Notes: generated by a model not told the origin, from the letters alone. A stretch of DNA of 64,000 nt from Euphorbia lathyris (GCF_963576675.1 NC_088911.1:135659929-135723928); one strand, 5' to 3'; shown: positions 20,996 through 33,173, counted from the first letter of the stretch. Numbers and translations: made by a program.

Positions 20996-23243
20996 GCACG
21001 GATCCCCATGCATTTGAGATGGGGGTGGATTTTTTGGATCTTTCTCACTCTAGACATTTTTAGAGAGAGAAAGTCAATTTTTTGGAGAAAATATTTTTTT
21101 TCCCAAAAAAATCCAAATTTTTCAAAGTTGAATATTTTATCAAAAACACAAAAAACGCCGAAAAATCACAACTCGTGGAATCAACCGACTTCGACTGTCA
21201 GATACCGATCTTGAGGTATTATCCGAGGACTAGACTCGTTTTATTTTATTTAAATTATTTTCCTTTATTTATTTTTATGTTATAGTTTTTATTTATTTAG
21301 TCTTTTATTTATCACGTCTTATTTATTATTCCGTATTTATTTAATTTTCGTCACGTGTTAAATAAACGTTCGGTTTTGTTTTGAAATAAAAACCTCGTTT
21401 TAATATCCCAATACGAACCGTGATCCGATTCAAAGGTAGTTCGGGAATTAAAAACGTTGTAATTATAAGTTTTTGAAAATATTTCTAAATAATGTTTTAA
21501 AAATAAAACGTCGTTTTAGGGATCTCCGTTATAGACTATGATCCAATTTTGGTAGTTCGGGGATCCAAACGATAGACTAGATCTAATCTAAAGCTTTTGA
21601 ATAAATCTGGAAACTTCTGGACTGTTTCTGTAATTCTGCCTTTTCTGTCGCTAACAGCAGATTGGCGACGGATTTTCCGTCGGTAATCTGCTGGAATCCG
21701 AAAATTCCACTTTTAACCCTCTTTTCTCTTCTTTTTGACATTTCTACTTGTATATATATGTATATAACTATGTAATATATTTATAAAAATTATTTTTGGG
21801 CCTTATAACTATTAATTATGTATTATATAGCTATTTATTTCATATTTGGGATTTAATTCATTTTGACTTAGTTTTGTAAAGTATTATATATAGTTTTGGT
21901 ATATTTAAGTTATATTAGCTCTTATTTAGGGTGAAAGTTATGTTCTATATATTTAATACTTAAAACTATTTAGAACTAAATGTTATTCTTTACATTTATG
22001 AATTTTCTTCATTGTTTTTATATAGTTATAATTAGGGTAAAAAGGTATTTTGTTTAGTACTTTTTCTCATTTTCTTCATTATACCATATAGTATTTCTTA
22101 CTCATTTTTATCTATAGCTATATCCTTATTTTTAGATAAAACTATGTATATATATATTTCTATCTTATTTTTGTATATATGTATATATTTTAAACACATT
22201 TGATTGGGTAAATTTGGCCTTGATTTGTTAATTATTATAATGATGTTCAAGTAAGGGCTAATTGAGTAAAAAAGAAAAAATAAAAGACAAAAAGAGATTT
22301 CAAGTTGTTTGTTTAAATTAAAGTTTTTCTAGATATTCTTCAAGTGTAAATAAAAGATTTTTTGTCATTTTAAACCATTTCCAAAATATCATGTGTTGAA
22401 ACCTTAATTCGTTCCAACGGCGGATTAAGCGAACCTTGTAATTAAAATCGTTTTCATTGTAAATAATAGAGTTTTGAATCGTTTTCTTAACTAAATGTTT
22501 TTTTTGGTACAAAATAAATTGACTTGTATGCCTAATCACGCTTTTAGATTAAAAATGTTTGCTCAAATGTTTTCAAAGCGCTCGAGTCGTTCCAACGGCG
22601 ATTCGAGTGAACGTCATTAACGGGGTTTTTGAAACGTACCTAAATCGTTCCAACGGCGATTAAGGTACGAACCATGTAAATAAACTCATTTTTGGGAATG
22701 AGATTAGCTTAGAGTTAGTGTATAGTTTAAAGCATAAAATCACACTGTGAATAAATCAATTCTTTCTTCTCCACCTCTCTCTCCTATATACTTCAAATTT
22801 ATGCAAAATGGGCGATTCTTTACTAAAATGGCTTTCAAATAACATGCTCAAAACGGTTTTCAAAGCGAGAAAGAAAAGTTTTCAAATGAATTTTAAACTT
22901 AAAGAAATATGCGATTAGTCCGTTATCGCCTAACACACTGAGTAGGAGGCCGGTGGTTCATAACCGGGCGATATCGGGGTGCCTAGTAGCCTTTCTCCGG
23001 AAATGAGCTAGCCTTCTCGGCTCGTACCTAAGTTTCCCGAACCCTCACTGGTCTCCCGCAAGGGATCGGTGTTCATTTTCCCATTCGTGCGTGGCGACTC
23101 TTCCATACTCCGAGCTCCGATCCTGCCGAGCAGCTTGATTCCACGATTGGTTGCTTTCGGCGCCAATCACCGCTTACGTCGCCATGAGGTGTCCACCCCC
23201 CGATCCGCCCGGGAGATTAGGCCGCGGCACCTCGTCTAACAAG

Positions 23244-23261
23244 TGGCGACTCTACTGGGGA
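23244..23261 (+). other. Ogre/Tat-like primer binding site
   Basis: TGGCGACTCTACTGGGGA two bases after the LTR end. This matches the primer site I recall for Ogre/Tat elements, said to pair with tRNA-Arg; the tRNA identity is from memory. Confidence 0.82.
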
Positions 23262-25164
23262 AGCGAGAAATTTGATTCCGAAAGGCGTGTATTAAGCCCT
23301 TAACGGGGACGGATCGTATTATTTCTTTTCGTATGCATTCATAAGCATTATTGCAAACCTTTTGGGTAATTTTCGTGAAACCTCTAGCGAGAATCCATTC
23401 GTCGCTCGAAAGAGGCTAGTGTAAGTTCCCCCTTACAGTAAGGCGCCAAAGGGTCCCCATCCATTCGTTAGGGGCGAATTTGTGCGTTCTTGTGAGGTCC
23501 CGCGATCAGCCGTGTCAGCATATAGTAGCGTTAGAAGTTGCCATAGGATTACCCATTACCATTTTTGATGTGATGAATGAATCAGTTCATGTTTTCAAAT
23601 TGCCAAGATACGTGTCTAATCCTAAAATATGTAAAGAAAATGAAACGATACGTTAATATATACTCTTAAACCGATATACAAACTACCCCAAAACATCGAA
23701 ACGATTCAAACTAAAGACGACTTAGTCATCTCGTATGAATGAACTTGTGCGACCCGCCTGGTCCCTTTCCGTGTCCCAAAGAAGGCACATGTTCAGGAAA
23801 TGCGCTATGACGTAAGCACGTATTAGTATGAATGGGTTTGGTATTAAGGATAGTTATATCTCGATTCAAAAGACTATATTAACAGTAGCCGTTATTCACA
23901 TTCTTTAAATAGGTTGGGATAAAACGAGATTATGACGAAACGAAAACAAAGAATATTTCTGTTTCGAATGACCCCGTTGTAACGCAAAGAGTTTCGCAAA
24001 CGTGGCCCGTCCCTTCCAAATAAAAGACGAGCTCTTACGTTATGCCTTGTGTCGTTCTTAAGAGAAATGGACGTGTCCGCAAAAGTGACTAAGAAAATAA
24101 AAGAAAAACAAAATAAACGACCAAAGTCATTCTGTATCTACGATGTATATCCATCCCGAGGGTAGTTAAAGAAAATAAACCAATGCCGTTAAATACGTGC
24201 CTCGAGCCGGTATGTACGCCGTTTAAAATCATAAAGCCGAATGAAGCTAAACTACATAATTGCGCCATATGGACGAGACTGTGGGTTTGATTAATGGCTC
24301 GATCATTTCGACCGTTACCAAAACTACAAGAAATATGGTCTGATCTGCATGTTTGCTTAACTCGCGCCTAAATGAAAAAGAACGGTAATATCCCTGCTTC
24401 GAATAAGCATGCGATTAAACGAAACGTTGATTTTCTATAACCACGCTAGGATGATATATCCCGTAAATTGGAAGAAATAAAGAGTTGTTATTAGCCGAAA
24501 GATTATCGTGCGCTCAAATAAGACTCGCCGTCTTTTTACGTAGCCGAGACGAGCGAACGAATTCTTAACGCTAAAAACAAACACGTTACGTGATGAGTCT
24601 GTTCCCTAAAATAAAAAGTGATTTCATCACTAAACAAACACGTGGTTACGTCTCTCGATAGATCCAAAAAGATCCCGTTGTAATCCAAAAATCGAGACAC
24701 GAACCCACGCGAATAAAAGGAACGAGTCATTGTCAATAACGAATGATTGAACCAGAAGAATAACTCGTACCACGTCTAAATCCGAGATACGCTCAAAAGG
24801 GAATCAAAACCCGAACTAATGCATCTCACGAAATGACAAAAGACGAGTTATTCGGAGGAACAATCCATGTGGTCGATGTCTTAGTCACTGAACGCTGATA
24901 CGTTAAAACGAACTGTATTGTCTGATGGGTGATTTACTTTTCCGCAATAATCGTCGGCATCACGCGTACCCTGGACCGCAATGTGAGCCCCAAACCAAAA
25001 TCCTAAGAAAGAGACTGAGACCATCGAGTGTGTGGAGGAATAAGGGTGGAAGAGAGATGTTGTGATACGTGTAATTAGACTGACGTTTGTTCTTCTATAT
25101 CCGTAAATAAATAAACGCACACAACACGAATCATGCATATAAAATCATGCATACATGCTAATGG
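23262..25164 (+). other. Ogre/Tat-like 5' leader
   Basis: A 1.9-kb stretch between primer site and gag with no ORF above 90 codons and no domain recognised. Ogre elements often carry an extra ORF here; none is visible in this copy. Confidence 0.6.
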
Positions 25165-27709
25165 ATGACCGTTCGCGCAGACTTCATCATTAAGCGATTG
25201 TGGTTTCGCGAGAGTAACCGGCTAGTCAGGCAGTTTGATCAGCTACAGATTGACAGTTCCGAATCGGCAATTGTGGCTTCTGAATCATCTTCGTCCGAGT
25301 ATACTCAGTCTTCTGTCAGTATGTCTGCGACCGACGAAAAGGTGGCCGAATTGGAAAACTCTATGAACAACATTAACGATCAGTTGGCCGTAATTTTGGC
25401 CCAGCTAGCTGAGCTGGCATTGAAGGATAACAAGAGTTGTAGTAAGCGTGCTGAGAATGAAGTGAACACTGGTCCCCGCTTTGGGAACGAGGATGACTAT
25501 CAGGACTATATCCGGAAACAGCTCGAGAAAGAGAAGGCTAAGGAAGAGGAGTGGAAGCAGCACATCACTCAGGAGGTGCAGGATCTGCGCGGGGGAAGTT
25601 TCGGAAGTCAAGACTTTTATAATTTGAAGAATTGTTTGTCAGCAACTACTTTGCCTTTGAAGTTTCGGCTCCCTGACATGAAGAAGTTTGATGGAACTGG
25701 GGATCCTACCGCCCATGTGAACCAATATGTGGCAGTAATGAAACACATAATTCTGACGGAGGAACAAATCCTAGGGTTGTTCAGCGCCTATCTGGAAGGA
25801 GTTGCCCTCATGTGGTTTCATGCATTACCACTAGGAACGAAGAGAGATTGGAAAGAACTAGCGAAGGTATTCATCACCCAATATAGCTTCAACACTATGT
25901 TTGAGGTTACTTTGAGGGAGCTAGAGAGCACCAAGCAGCAGGCTGGGGAGTCTTTGTCCGACTTTGTGAGTAGGTGGAGAGCTAAGGCATCAGTTATGAA
26001 ACAAAAGCCGTCGGAGCAGCATCAGATCCGGGTGGTAATCAGCAACACTTTGTCGTATGTTAAGAATGAGTTGCGGTGCATGCCTTTCACCAATTTTAAT
26101 CAGATGTATGGCTACGCTTTGACAGTTGAGGGGGATAGAGAGCCGAAAAGAGCTTGTACTAACTGGACGAAGTCGGGGTATAGTGCCGGAGGGCCAAGTA
26201 CTAATATAGAACCTACCGCAGTGAAAGTGCTTGAACTTAACGCTATCGGGAAAAGGCAGTTCGCTCAATTTGATCTGACCTATGCAAAAGTTTTCGAACG
26301 ATTGCAGAAAAAGGAGTTGCTGAAAGCCTTTACTCCCAAGAACAAGACAGGATCCACACCACGGATGATAACCAGGGGGTATTGCGAGTTCCATAGTAAC
26401 TACGGGCACACCATTGAAAATTGTGAGAGGCTAAAGCATGAGATCCAGGATCTGATTGATAAAAAGAAAATAGTCGACCCATCGTCAGCAAACCCTCCCC
26501 TTAGGGTGAGCGCAATTGGATCTGGGTTGGAAGAGAGCTTTGTGGTGGAGTCATTCTGCGAGTTTAAGGAGGAGCTGTTAGACTCCAATGAGAAAAGAAA
26601 TGTGGGAAATGGTTTATACGTGTCTGTTTTGGAGGAAGAGCCAACGGAAGAAGTGATGGACGATAGAACTAAAACTGAGGAAACCGAGGAAGTATCATCT
26701 CGGAGGATCATGCCTGTGTTGAAATCGTTTAGTGGGGTAGAAGACCCCGAAGCTCATTTGTATGGATACGTATGTGCTATGTTTGGGGAGTCATACAAAG
26801 TGGAAAAGGTCGCTCCATGGTTCAATCTTTCGCTGGTGGGCGAACCTTTGAAGTGGTTTCAATCGCTACCTGACTCGACTAAGCATGATTGGTCACTGAT
26901 GTCAAGCTTGTTTTTGATGAAGTACCGAAGAGATAAAACACAGGCAGGGGAACATAGCGCGATGCAAATTGGGCCTATCAAACGTCCGTTTCCGACTGTC
27001 AGCAAGTATAATGAAGGCAAGGACCCCATGGAGCACTTGCATTTTTACCTATCCGCTATGGGTCCTTTGGGCTTCAAAGAGGACGAAATCACGAGTTTGT
27101 TTTGCAACTCGTTGGCGGGAGAGTCACTAGTGTGGTATATGTCTCTTCCGATGAACGTTAAAGTGAATTGGGCTGAAATGACTAAGAGATTCATCAAGAA
27201 GTACACCGCAGGGGGATACCCAGAGGAAGTGCCGATGTTACCCGATGAGGAGACACCTGAGGCGGTGTTAACCATGGCTAAGTATAAAGGAGGTGAACCC
27301 CATCGACCACATAAACTGTTTCCGTGCCTACATGTTTGACGCAGGACTCTATCGAAGTGAGTTGGTTCAGCATTTTCCAAAGACACTCGTAGGAGAAGCT
27401 TTGATGTGGCACCGAATGCTCTCGGCGAAGGCAAAAGGGGACTGGGGGTCCCTCATGGAGGCTTTCGTGCAGAGATATGAGATGTACATCCCGTGGACTG
27501 GGTCGTTGGAAGATTTAGAAAGGATCAAGCAATTTCCCGAGGAAGCATTCGTGGATTATGCTAGGAGATGGAGGTTCAAGTATGCCTCATGTCGGGTCAC
27601 CTTGAGCGATCAGGAGCAACTCATGTGTATCCGAAGGAGTGCTATTCCACTCGTCGCTAGAAGAATGAATGGAGTGTTCCTCAGGGACTATAAAGAACTG
27701 ATAGGCTAG
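25165..27709 (+). pseudogene. Ogre/Tat-like Gag with four capsid-like domains
   Basis: The frame from 25165 (724 codons; the start is uncertain, and MSATDEK at 25321 is an alternative) has a Ser-rich and coiled-coil-like N-terminus, then capsid domain 1 (residues 169 to about 320: LPDMKKFDGTGDPTAHVNQY, WFHALP, DWKELAKVFITQY, SLSDFVSRWR). A zinc knuckle-like C407-x2-H410-x4-H415-x4-C420 follows. Three more copies of the capsid pattern come next: domain 2 (513-592, FSGVEDPEAHLYGY), domain 3 (603-685, YNEGKDPMEHLHFY) and domain 4 (from about 700). Domain 4 continues one frame over from about 27290 (NPIDHINCFRAYM, DWGSLMEAFVQRYE, FVDYARRWR), with TAG at 27707. Domains 2 and 3 lack the second half. 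Usual Gag has one such domain. Confidence 0.85.
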
Positions 27710-28102
27710 GCTCGGTATGGATCGTCGGACCCTTCCTACGTAAATCCGAACGTCCCTCACGTAATGGATCTGATGGTCGTGGATATTTGGGGAAGTTCCT
27801 CCGACGAGGAGGGTATCAATCTGAGAGTTCCGATCAACATCTGGGATGAGTCTGATGATGAGCTGGAAATGGCTGCTAGCACCGAAGGAAAGATTCTGCC
27901 AGGTTTTGAGATCTTCAATGATGTTACCGACTGGGGCAAAGGAGAAGCAAGTTGTTTCATCGAGGAGATCATGATGCTAGATCTTAATACCGAGGAGCAG
28001 GTGATCACTATTGAGGCCACTGTGGGAGCGGTGGATGAGCCCAGTACCTCCAAGACTTATGAGAAACCCGAGAACCCTGTTGATGACAACTAGATTACCG
28101 CT
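27710..28102 (+). pseudogene. Ogre/Tat-like Gag-Pol linker without protease
   Basis: Same frame as domain 4. It encodes an acidic, low-complexity stretch (SSSDEEG, WDESDDELEM, DLNTEEQ) ending at TAG 28091-28093. Tat/Ogre elements normally have a protease with a DNGSS-type core between Gag and reverse transcriptase; none is present here. Confidence 0.65.
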
Positions 28103-29215
28103 TTGTTTGAATCTGATGATGTACTCACCAATACTATCAATGAAATGAATTCTGATTTTGCTTACTTGCTTAATGTTGATTCTGATCATTCCATGCATTC
28201 TCATTCGTATAACATGCCTACATTTGAAATCAATGCAATAGAAATGTCAACTTTAAATCTTGGCACGGATGAAAATCCTAAACTTATACAAATTGCTCAA
28301 GAATTAACTACTGAAGAGAGGAAAGAATTTGAGAGAATAATTAAAAAATACGAAATAGTGTTTGCTGGGACATACGAAGACATGCCAGGAATCGATCAAT
28401 CAATCGTAACTCACCGTATTCCGACATACCCCGATGCTAAGCCCGTGAAACAGAAACTCCGACGCATGAGGCCGGAATGGGCAGATAAGATCTGAGAGGA
28501 AGTAAAGAAACAGTTAGAAGCAGGGTTCATCGAAGTAATTGACTATCCCCCTTGGGTCGCAAATGTAGTGCCAATCGTGAAAAAGGACGGCAAAGTGAGA
28601 ATGGGCGTCAACTATAGAGATCTTAACAAGGCATGCCCCAAAGATGAATTCGCGTTGCCTCATATCGACATGTTAATAGACAGTGCAGCATCGAGCGTCT
28701 TACACACGAATGTGGACGGTTTCATGGGCTACATGCAAGTTCAAATGGCCGAGAAAAACAAAGCAAAAAACCTCATTCACAACTGAGTGGGGAACATACT
28801 GCTATAGGGTGATGCCGTTTGGTTTGAAAAATGTCGGGGCAACTTACCAGCGAATGGCTATGGCACTGTTCCATGATATGATATACAAAGAGGTAGAGGT
28901 TTATGTGGATGACATGATGGTCAAGTCAGAGACGAGAGAGGGGCATTTCGCTGCACTCGAGAAGTTTTTGGCCCGAATTGCAGAATTCAAACTAAGGTTG
29001 AACCCGAAGAAGTGCTTCTTCGGCGTTTCATCGGGGAAAATCTTAGGCTATGTAATCGGAAATAAGGGAATTGAAGTAGATCCCGACAAAGTGAAGGCCA
29101 TACGGGAAATGTCGGCACCAAAGAATGAGGAAGAGGTGAGAGGGTTTCTGGGACAGGTCAGTATATCAGTTGGTTCATAGCAAGACTCACTGCAATCTGC
29201 GAGCCGATCTTTAAG
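28103..29215 (+). pseudogene. Ogre/Tat-like reverse transcriptase
   Basis: Begins with the typical lead-in NLGTDENPKLIQIA, YEDMPGIDQSIVTHRIP and VKQKLRRMRPEWADKI. TGA follows at 28493-28495 (probably CGA). Then come EEVKKQLEAGFIEV, VPIVKKDGKVRMGVNYRDLNKACPKDEF, a one-base shift near 28780, YRVMPFGLKNVGATYQRMA, the catalytic YVDDMMV at 28902-28922, and LNPKKCFFGV, LGYVIGNKGIEVDPDKV. The frame shifts back near 29155. The order of motifs is complete, so the domain was functional in an ancestor. Confidence 0.9.
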
Positions 29216-30256
29216 TTGCTACGGAAAAATCAACCCACGATTTGGAATGATAAGTGTCAGCAAGCCTTAGAGAATGTCCGGAACTACTTGTCTAATCCGC
29301 CGGTTCTGAGACCGCCTAAACTTGGAAAACCGCTTCTCCTCTATGTAGCAATCGAAGAGCGATCTATTGGGGCAATGCTGGCCCAAGAAGGGGACACCGG
29401 TGTGGAGCACGCGGTGTATTATCTGAGTAAGAAGTTCCTGGAGTACGAGCTCAAGTATAACATGATCGAAAAGACGTGCGTGGCGGTAGTATGGTTAACA
29501 AAGAAACTACGGCACTATTTTCAATCTTACAAAGTGATCATTATTTCTCGGATGGATCCCGTGAAGTATCTGTACCAAACTCCGTCTCTAACAGGGAAGC
29601 TAGCCAGATGGTTGTTGCTCTTGTCCGAATTTGACATCGAGTATGTAACAAAGAAAGTTATTAAGGGGAGAGCCGTAGCGGAATTTCGGGCCAATCAGCC
29701 TCTAAATGCGGAAGAGGAAGAGATAAACTATGATTTCCCCGATGAGCACTTGAACGCAATAGAAGTTATACCGTGGAAAATGTTCTTCGATGGAGCAGTT
29801 AATTCGAATGGAGCCGGAGTAGGGGTGCTACTTATCTCACTAGAAGGAGAAAGGATCCCAATGGCAAAGAAGCTATCCTTCCCTCTCACCAATAATATGG
29901 CCGAATATGAAGCGTGCATCTATGGGTTGGAGTCATTAGCAGCACTGGGAGCATCATATGTTGAAATCTGGGGTGACTCAAAACTGATTATCGAACAAGC
30001 ACAGGGAAACTGGGAAGTGAGGGAAGAAAGGTTGCGTCCATACCTAGACTAGCTGGAAGGATTGGCGCGAAGATTCAGCGAATGTCGTTTTTATCACATT
30101 CCTCGAACACAGAATCAGGCAGCGGATGCTTTGGCCACTTTGGTGTCGGTATGGGATAATCCTCGGAACCTTGCCTCAAAGCCTTTGGTATTGAGGAGGT
30201 CTCACAAACCGTGCTATGAAGATGTGATGCTATTGGGAGCAGATGAAAAGCCTTAG
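29216..30256 (+). pseudogene. Ogre/Tat-like dual RNase H (RNH + archaeal-type aRNH)
   Basis: The first RNase H (29216-29730: PLLLYVAIEERSIGAMLAQE, YYLSKKFLEYELKYNMIEK, HYFQSYKVIII, LARWLLLLSEFDIEY) has lost the first catalytic Asp, as is common in this group. The second (29770-30160: WKMFFDGAVNSNGAGVGVLL, NNMAEYEACIYGLESL, IWGDSKLIIEQAQG, NQAADALATL) keeps all four acidic residues D, E, D, D. TAG at 30050-30052 and TAG at 30254-30256 interrupt. Two RNase H domains in this order define the dual-RNase H Tat/Ogre clade. Confidence 0.88.
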
Positions 30257-31498
30257 TATTTCGATATCGTAAACTTCATGAAGAGTGGGGCATACCCGGC
30301 TGAATCAGAACTTAGGGATCAGGCTGTGATTAGAAGGTTAGTTCAGCAGTTCGTCATCCACAATGACTTACTTTACAAAAGACATGCCGATGGGTTACAA
30401 TTAAGGTGTTTGGATGAGGGAAAAGCCCGTGAAGCGATGGAGTCAGTACACTTGGGAATCTGCGGGGCCCATATGGGAGGAGCGGTGTTGGCAAAGAAAA
30501 TCATAAGGCAAGGCTTCTATTGGCTCACCATGGAAAGAGATTGTAACGAAAATGCGAAGAAATGCCATGATTGTCAAATCAACAGGGATTATAACCACCT
30601 GCCAGCTATGGAACTACACATGTTGGCACCCGTTTGGCCGTTTGCAGCTTGGGGCATCGATATCGTCAGCGAGGTGAGACTTAATGCATCTAATGGACAC
30701 AAGTTCATCGCAGTTGCCATTAATTACCGCACCAAGTGGGTAGAGGCAGAATCGTTTAGTAAGCTGGGATCAAAGCAGATGAGGAAGTTTATTGAAAATC
30801 ATCTAATCACCAGGTTCGGGGTGCCTCATCACATGATCACGGGCAATGGGGTCCAATTTCAAAGAGAAGTAAAAAGTCTTTCCCAGGAGTACAATATCGA
30901 GCATCATAGATCTTCTCCATACTGTCTGCAAGCTAATGGGGCAGTAGAAGCCGAAAATAAGAACCTTAAGAGGATTCTCGTAAAGACAGTGGAGTCGCAT
31001 CAGAATTAGAACGAACAACTTCCGCTCGCTTTATGGGCTTATCGCACGACGGTTAGAACGTCTACTGGTGCAACACCGTTCTCTTTGGTATATGGGGCAG
31101 AGGTCGTTCTCCCAATTGAGGTTGAAAAGCGATCGTTGAGAATCGCAGTAGAAGCAGAGATTCCCGAGACGGAATGGGTGAAGAAGCGATATGAACAGTT
31201 GGCGTTGGTGGACGAGAAAAGGATGGAGGCTCTTTACCATGTGCAGTTATATCAAAGAAGGATGGCCCGGGCCTTCAACAAAAAGGTCAAGGCCAGCCCT
31301 ATCAAATAAGGGGATATGGTGCTGAAACAGATCCGAATGACGCACACTAACCCTAGGGGCAAGTTTAGGCCAAACTGGGAATGACCGTTCTTCGTGAAGA
31401 AGATCCTGAGCAAGGGGGCGGTGAAGCTTGCTACTATGGACGGCATGGAGTTCTCCGAACCTACCAATCTGGATAGGCTCAAGAAATACTTTTCGTAA
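30257..31498 (+). pseudogene. Ogre/Tat-like integrase
   Basis: The zinc finger HLGICGAHMGG plus CHDC is intact. In the DDE core the first Asp is present (AAWGIDIVSEV) and the Glu is present (NGAVEAENKNL), but the second Asp is Gly (MITGNGVQF where relatives have DNG). This substitution alone should abolish strand transfer. In-frame stops lie at 31007-31009 (likely TGG), 31307-31309 and near 31381. The frame ends DRLKKYFS at 31498. Confidence 0.9.
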
Positions 31499-32493
31499 AA
31501 AAAAAAAAAAAAAAGAAATAAAAATTCCCGATAGGTTGAAAACCCGCAAAGGGCGATCTATGCAACAATAAGGGACATCCCAATGAGTGAAAACCCAAGA
31601 GGTCGCTCATTTGAAAATTTCGGGATAATAAAAGGAGAGTTGAAAAATCGTTGAGACCTGAAAACTGAAAAAATGCGGGTCCTGGTAACAGTAGTTATAT
31701 CTTGAGCAATTATGGAAATAATGTGTAAGTGGCTAAGTATTTCTGTTGCTTGTAAATAAATAAAGGCATGAATGTATTCGAAGAGAATGTTTGAAATGAT
31801 TATGATCGACTGAATGCATGGTATTACAAGTCATGAGTTATACATTTCTTTTCCCCACCACCAAATAAAAAGCCTACACAAACATCTTTTTCACATATAC
31901 CCGCCATACATCACGGTAGTACTAATAAAGTTGTAAACCGAAATAATGACGGGACTATCAATGAGAAGGAATCCCAAAGTCCCAAAAGCCCTCAAACGAA
32001 TCAAAGCCTCCGAAGTAAGGTTCCCACTCCTCGGCAACTCGGCGGCTCTCCACCGCAATCCGCAAACTCCCCTCAGCAGCTCGCTGGGCTTCTATATCCA
32101 CACGGCTCCTCTCCTCGGCTGCTCGGCCTCGCTCCTCCCAGTTGGAGCGCTCATCCTCCCTATGCCGACAATGACGTCCGATCTGAGCGTCAGCATCCAG
32201 TAGCCACTCCCTTTGCCCAACCGCCACGTTCTCCTGTAATCTTCGGTCAATAGAATGTAGGTCTCCCTATAAAGAAAATAGGAGGGAAGCAATGCATAAA
32301 AAAAAGAAGAGAAAAAGAGAGAAAAATATTCATTCATAATCATGTGCATACATATCACTACACTAGGTCATACCATAAAAATATTCACCAGGTGATGGGC
32401 GTGACTCAAGTCAAGCCGCATGCAGAAATACTCGGATAGTTCCAAGAAATCCGTGCGAGTTTAGGCAGGCTCCGATAGGTAAATTAAAATTCG
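31499..32493 (+). other. Ogre/Tat-like 3' untranslated region before the repeats
   Basis: About 1 kb with a poly-A run (31498-31515) and no convincing ORF on the + strand. ORFs at 31946-32358 are unlike any known protein and probably chance. Confidence 0.55.
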
Positions 32494-32937
32494 ATCAATG
32501 GGCGCAGGCCCCGCTATGGACTGTGGTCTACGGCATTATCAATGGGCACAGGCCCCGCTACGGACTACAGTCTACGACATCATCAATGGGCACAGGCCCC
32601 GCTACGGACTGCGGTCTACGGCATCATCAATGGGCACAGGCCCCGCTACGGACTGCGGTCTACGGCATCATCAATGGGCACAGGCCCCGCTATGGACTGC
32701 GGTCTACGGCATCATCAATGGGCACAGGCCCCGCTACGGACTGCGGTCTACGGCATCATCAATGGGCATAGGCCCCGCTACAGACTGCGGTCTACGACAT
32801 TATCAATGGACACAGGCCCCGCTATGGACTGCGGTCTACGGCATCACCAACGGGCACAGGCCCCGCTACGGACTGCGGTCTACGGCATCATCAATAGGCA
32901 CAGGCCCTGCTACGGACTTCGGTCTACGGCATCATTG
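32494..32937 (+). repeat. Tandem array 1, 44-bp unit, about 10 copies
   Basis: Unit CATCAATGGGCACAGGCCCC + GCTACGGACTGCGGTCTACGG, starts 44 bp apart (for example 32541, 32585, 32629), with few substitutions. Because 44 is not a multiple of three, all three frames stay open, which explains the three overlapping ORFs here; none is a gene. Confidence 0.93.
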
Positions 32938-32971
32938 ACTCCGGTCAAACGCAGACGATCCTAGTAAAAAG

Positions 32972-33173
32972 AAGCGACTGCGGTCACAAACTCTCGGACG
33001 AGTGATAAAGCCCAAATATCAAAGCGACTGCGGTCACAAACTCTCGGACGAGTGATAAAGCCCAAATATCAAAGCGACTGCGGTCAAAAAACTCTCGGAC
33101 GAGTGATAAAGACCAAATATCAAAGCGACTGCGGTCAAAAACTCTCGGACGAGTGATAAAGCCCAGCTATCAT
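32972..33173 (+). repeat. Tandem array 2, 50-bp unit, 4 copies
   Basis: Units start AAGCGACTGCGGTC at 32972, 33022, 33072 and 33123 and contain CTCGGACGAGTGATAAAG. Confidence 0.93.

Larger units (their letters stand above)
20442..23241 (+). repeat. Ogre/Tat-like 5' LTR (2800 bp)
   Basis: Includes a GC-rich palindromic patch (about 20600-20970), a TATA box (20988-20995), a long AT-rich middle, repeated CGTTCCAACGGCG words (22400-22660) and a GC-rich end. ORFs in the GC patch on both strands are low-complexity artefacts. Confidence 0.93.

Noticed and set aside
20337..21214. Long ORFs on both strands with Arg/Pro/Ala-rich repeats
   Set aside because: They are read through the GC-rich palindromic patch of the Ogre/Tat LTR, recur in the other LTR (34221-34840) and lie in several frames at once; no domain is present.
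25165..25320. Firm Gag start at 25165
   Set aside because: The first 52 codons show no known similarity; the Met at 25321 is equally plausible, so the start is left open.
27764..27800. VVDIWGSSSD as a protease DNGSS core
   Set aside because: The Asp-to-Gly spacing is one residue too long, and the surrounding sequence is acidic low complexity without the second protease motif.
32498..32964. Three overlapping ORFs with MGTGPATDCGLRHHQWAQ-like repeats
   Set aside because: The 44-bp tandem unit keeps all frames open; the repeats are translations of array 1, not a protein.
32494..33173. Possible CRISPR-like array
   Set aside because: Units are contiguous with no unique spacers, and the sequence is plant DNA inside a retrotransposon.
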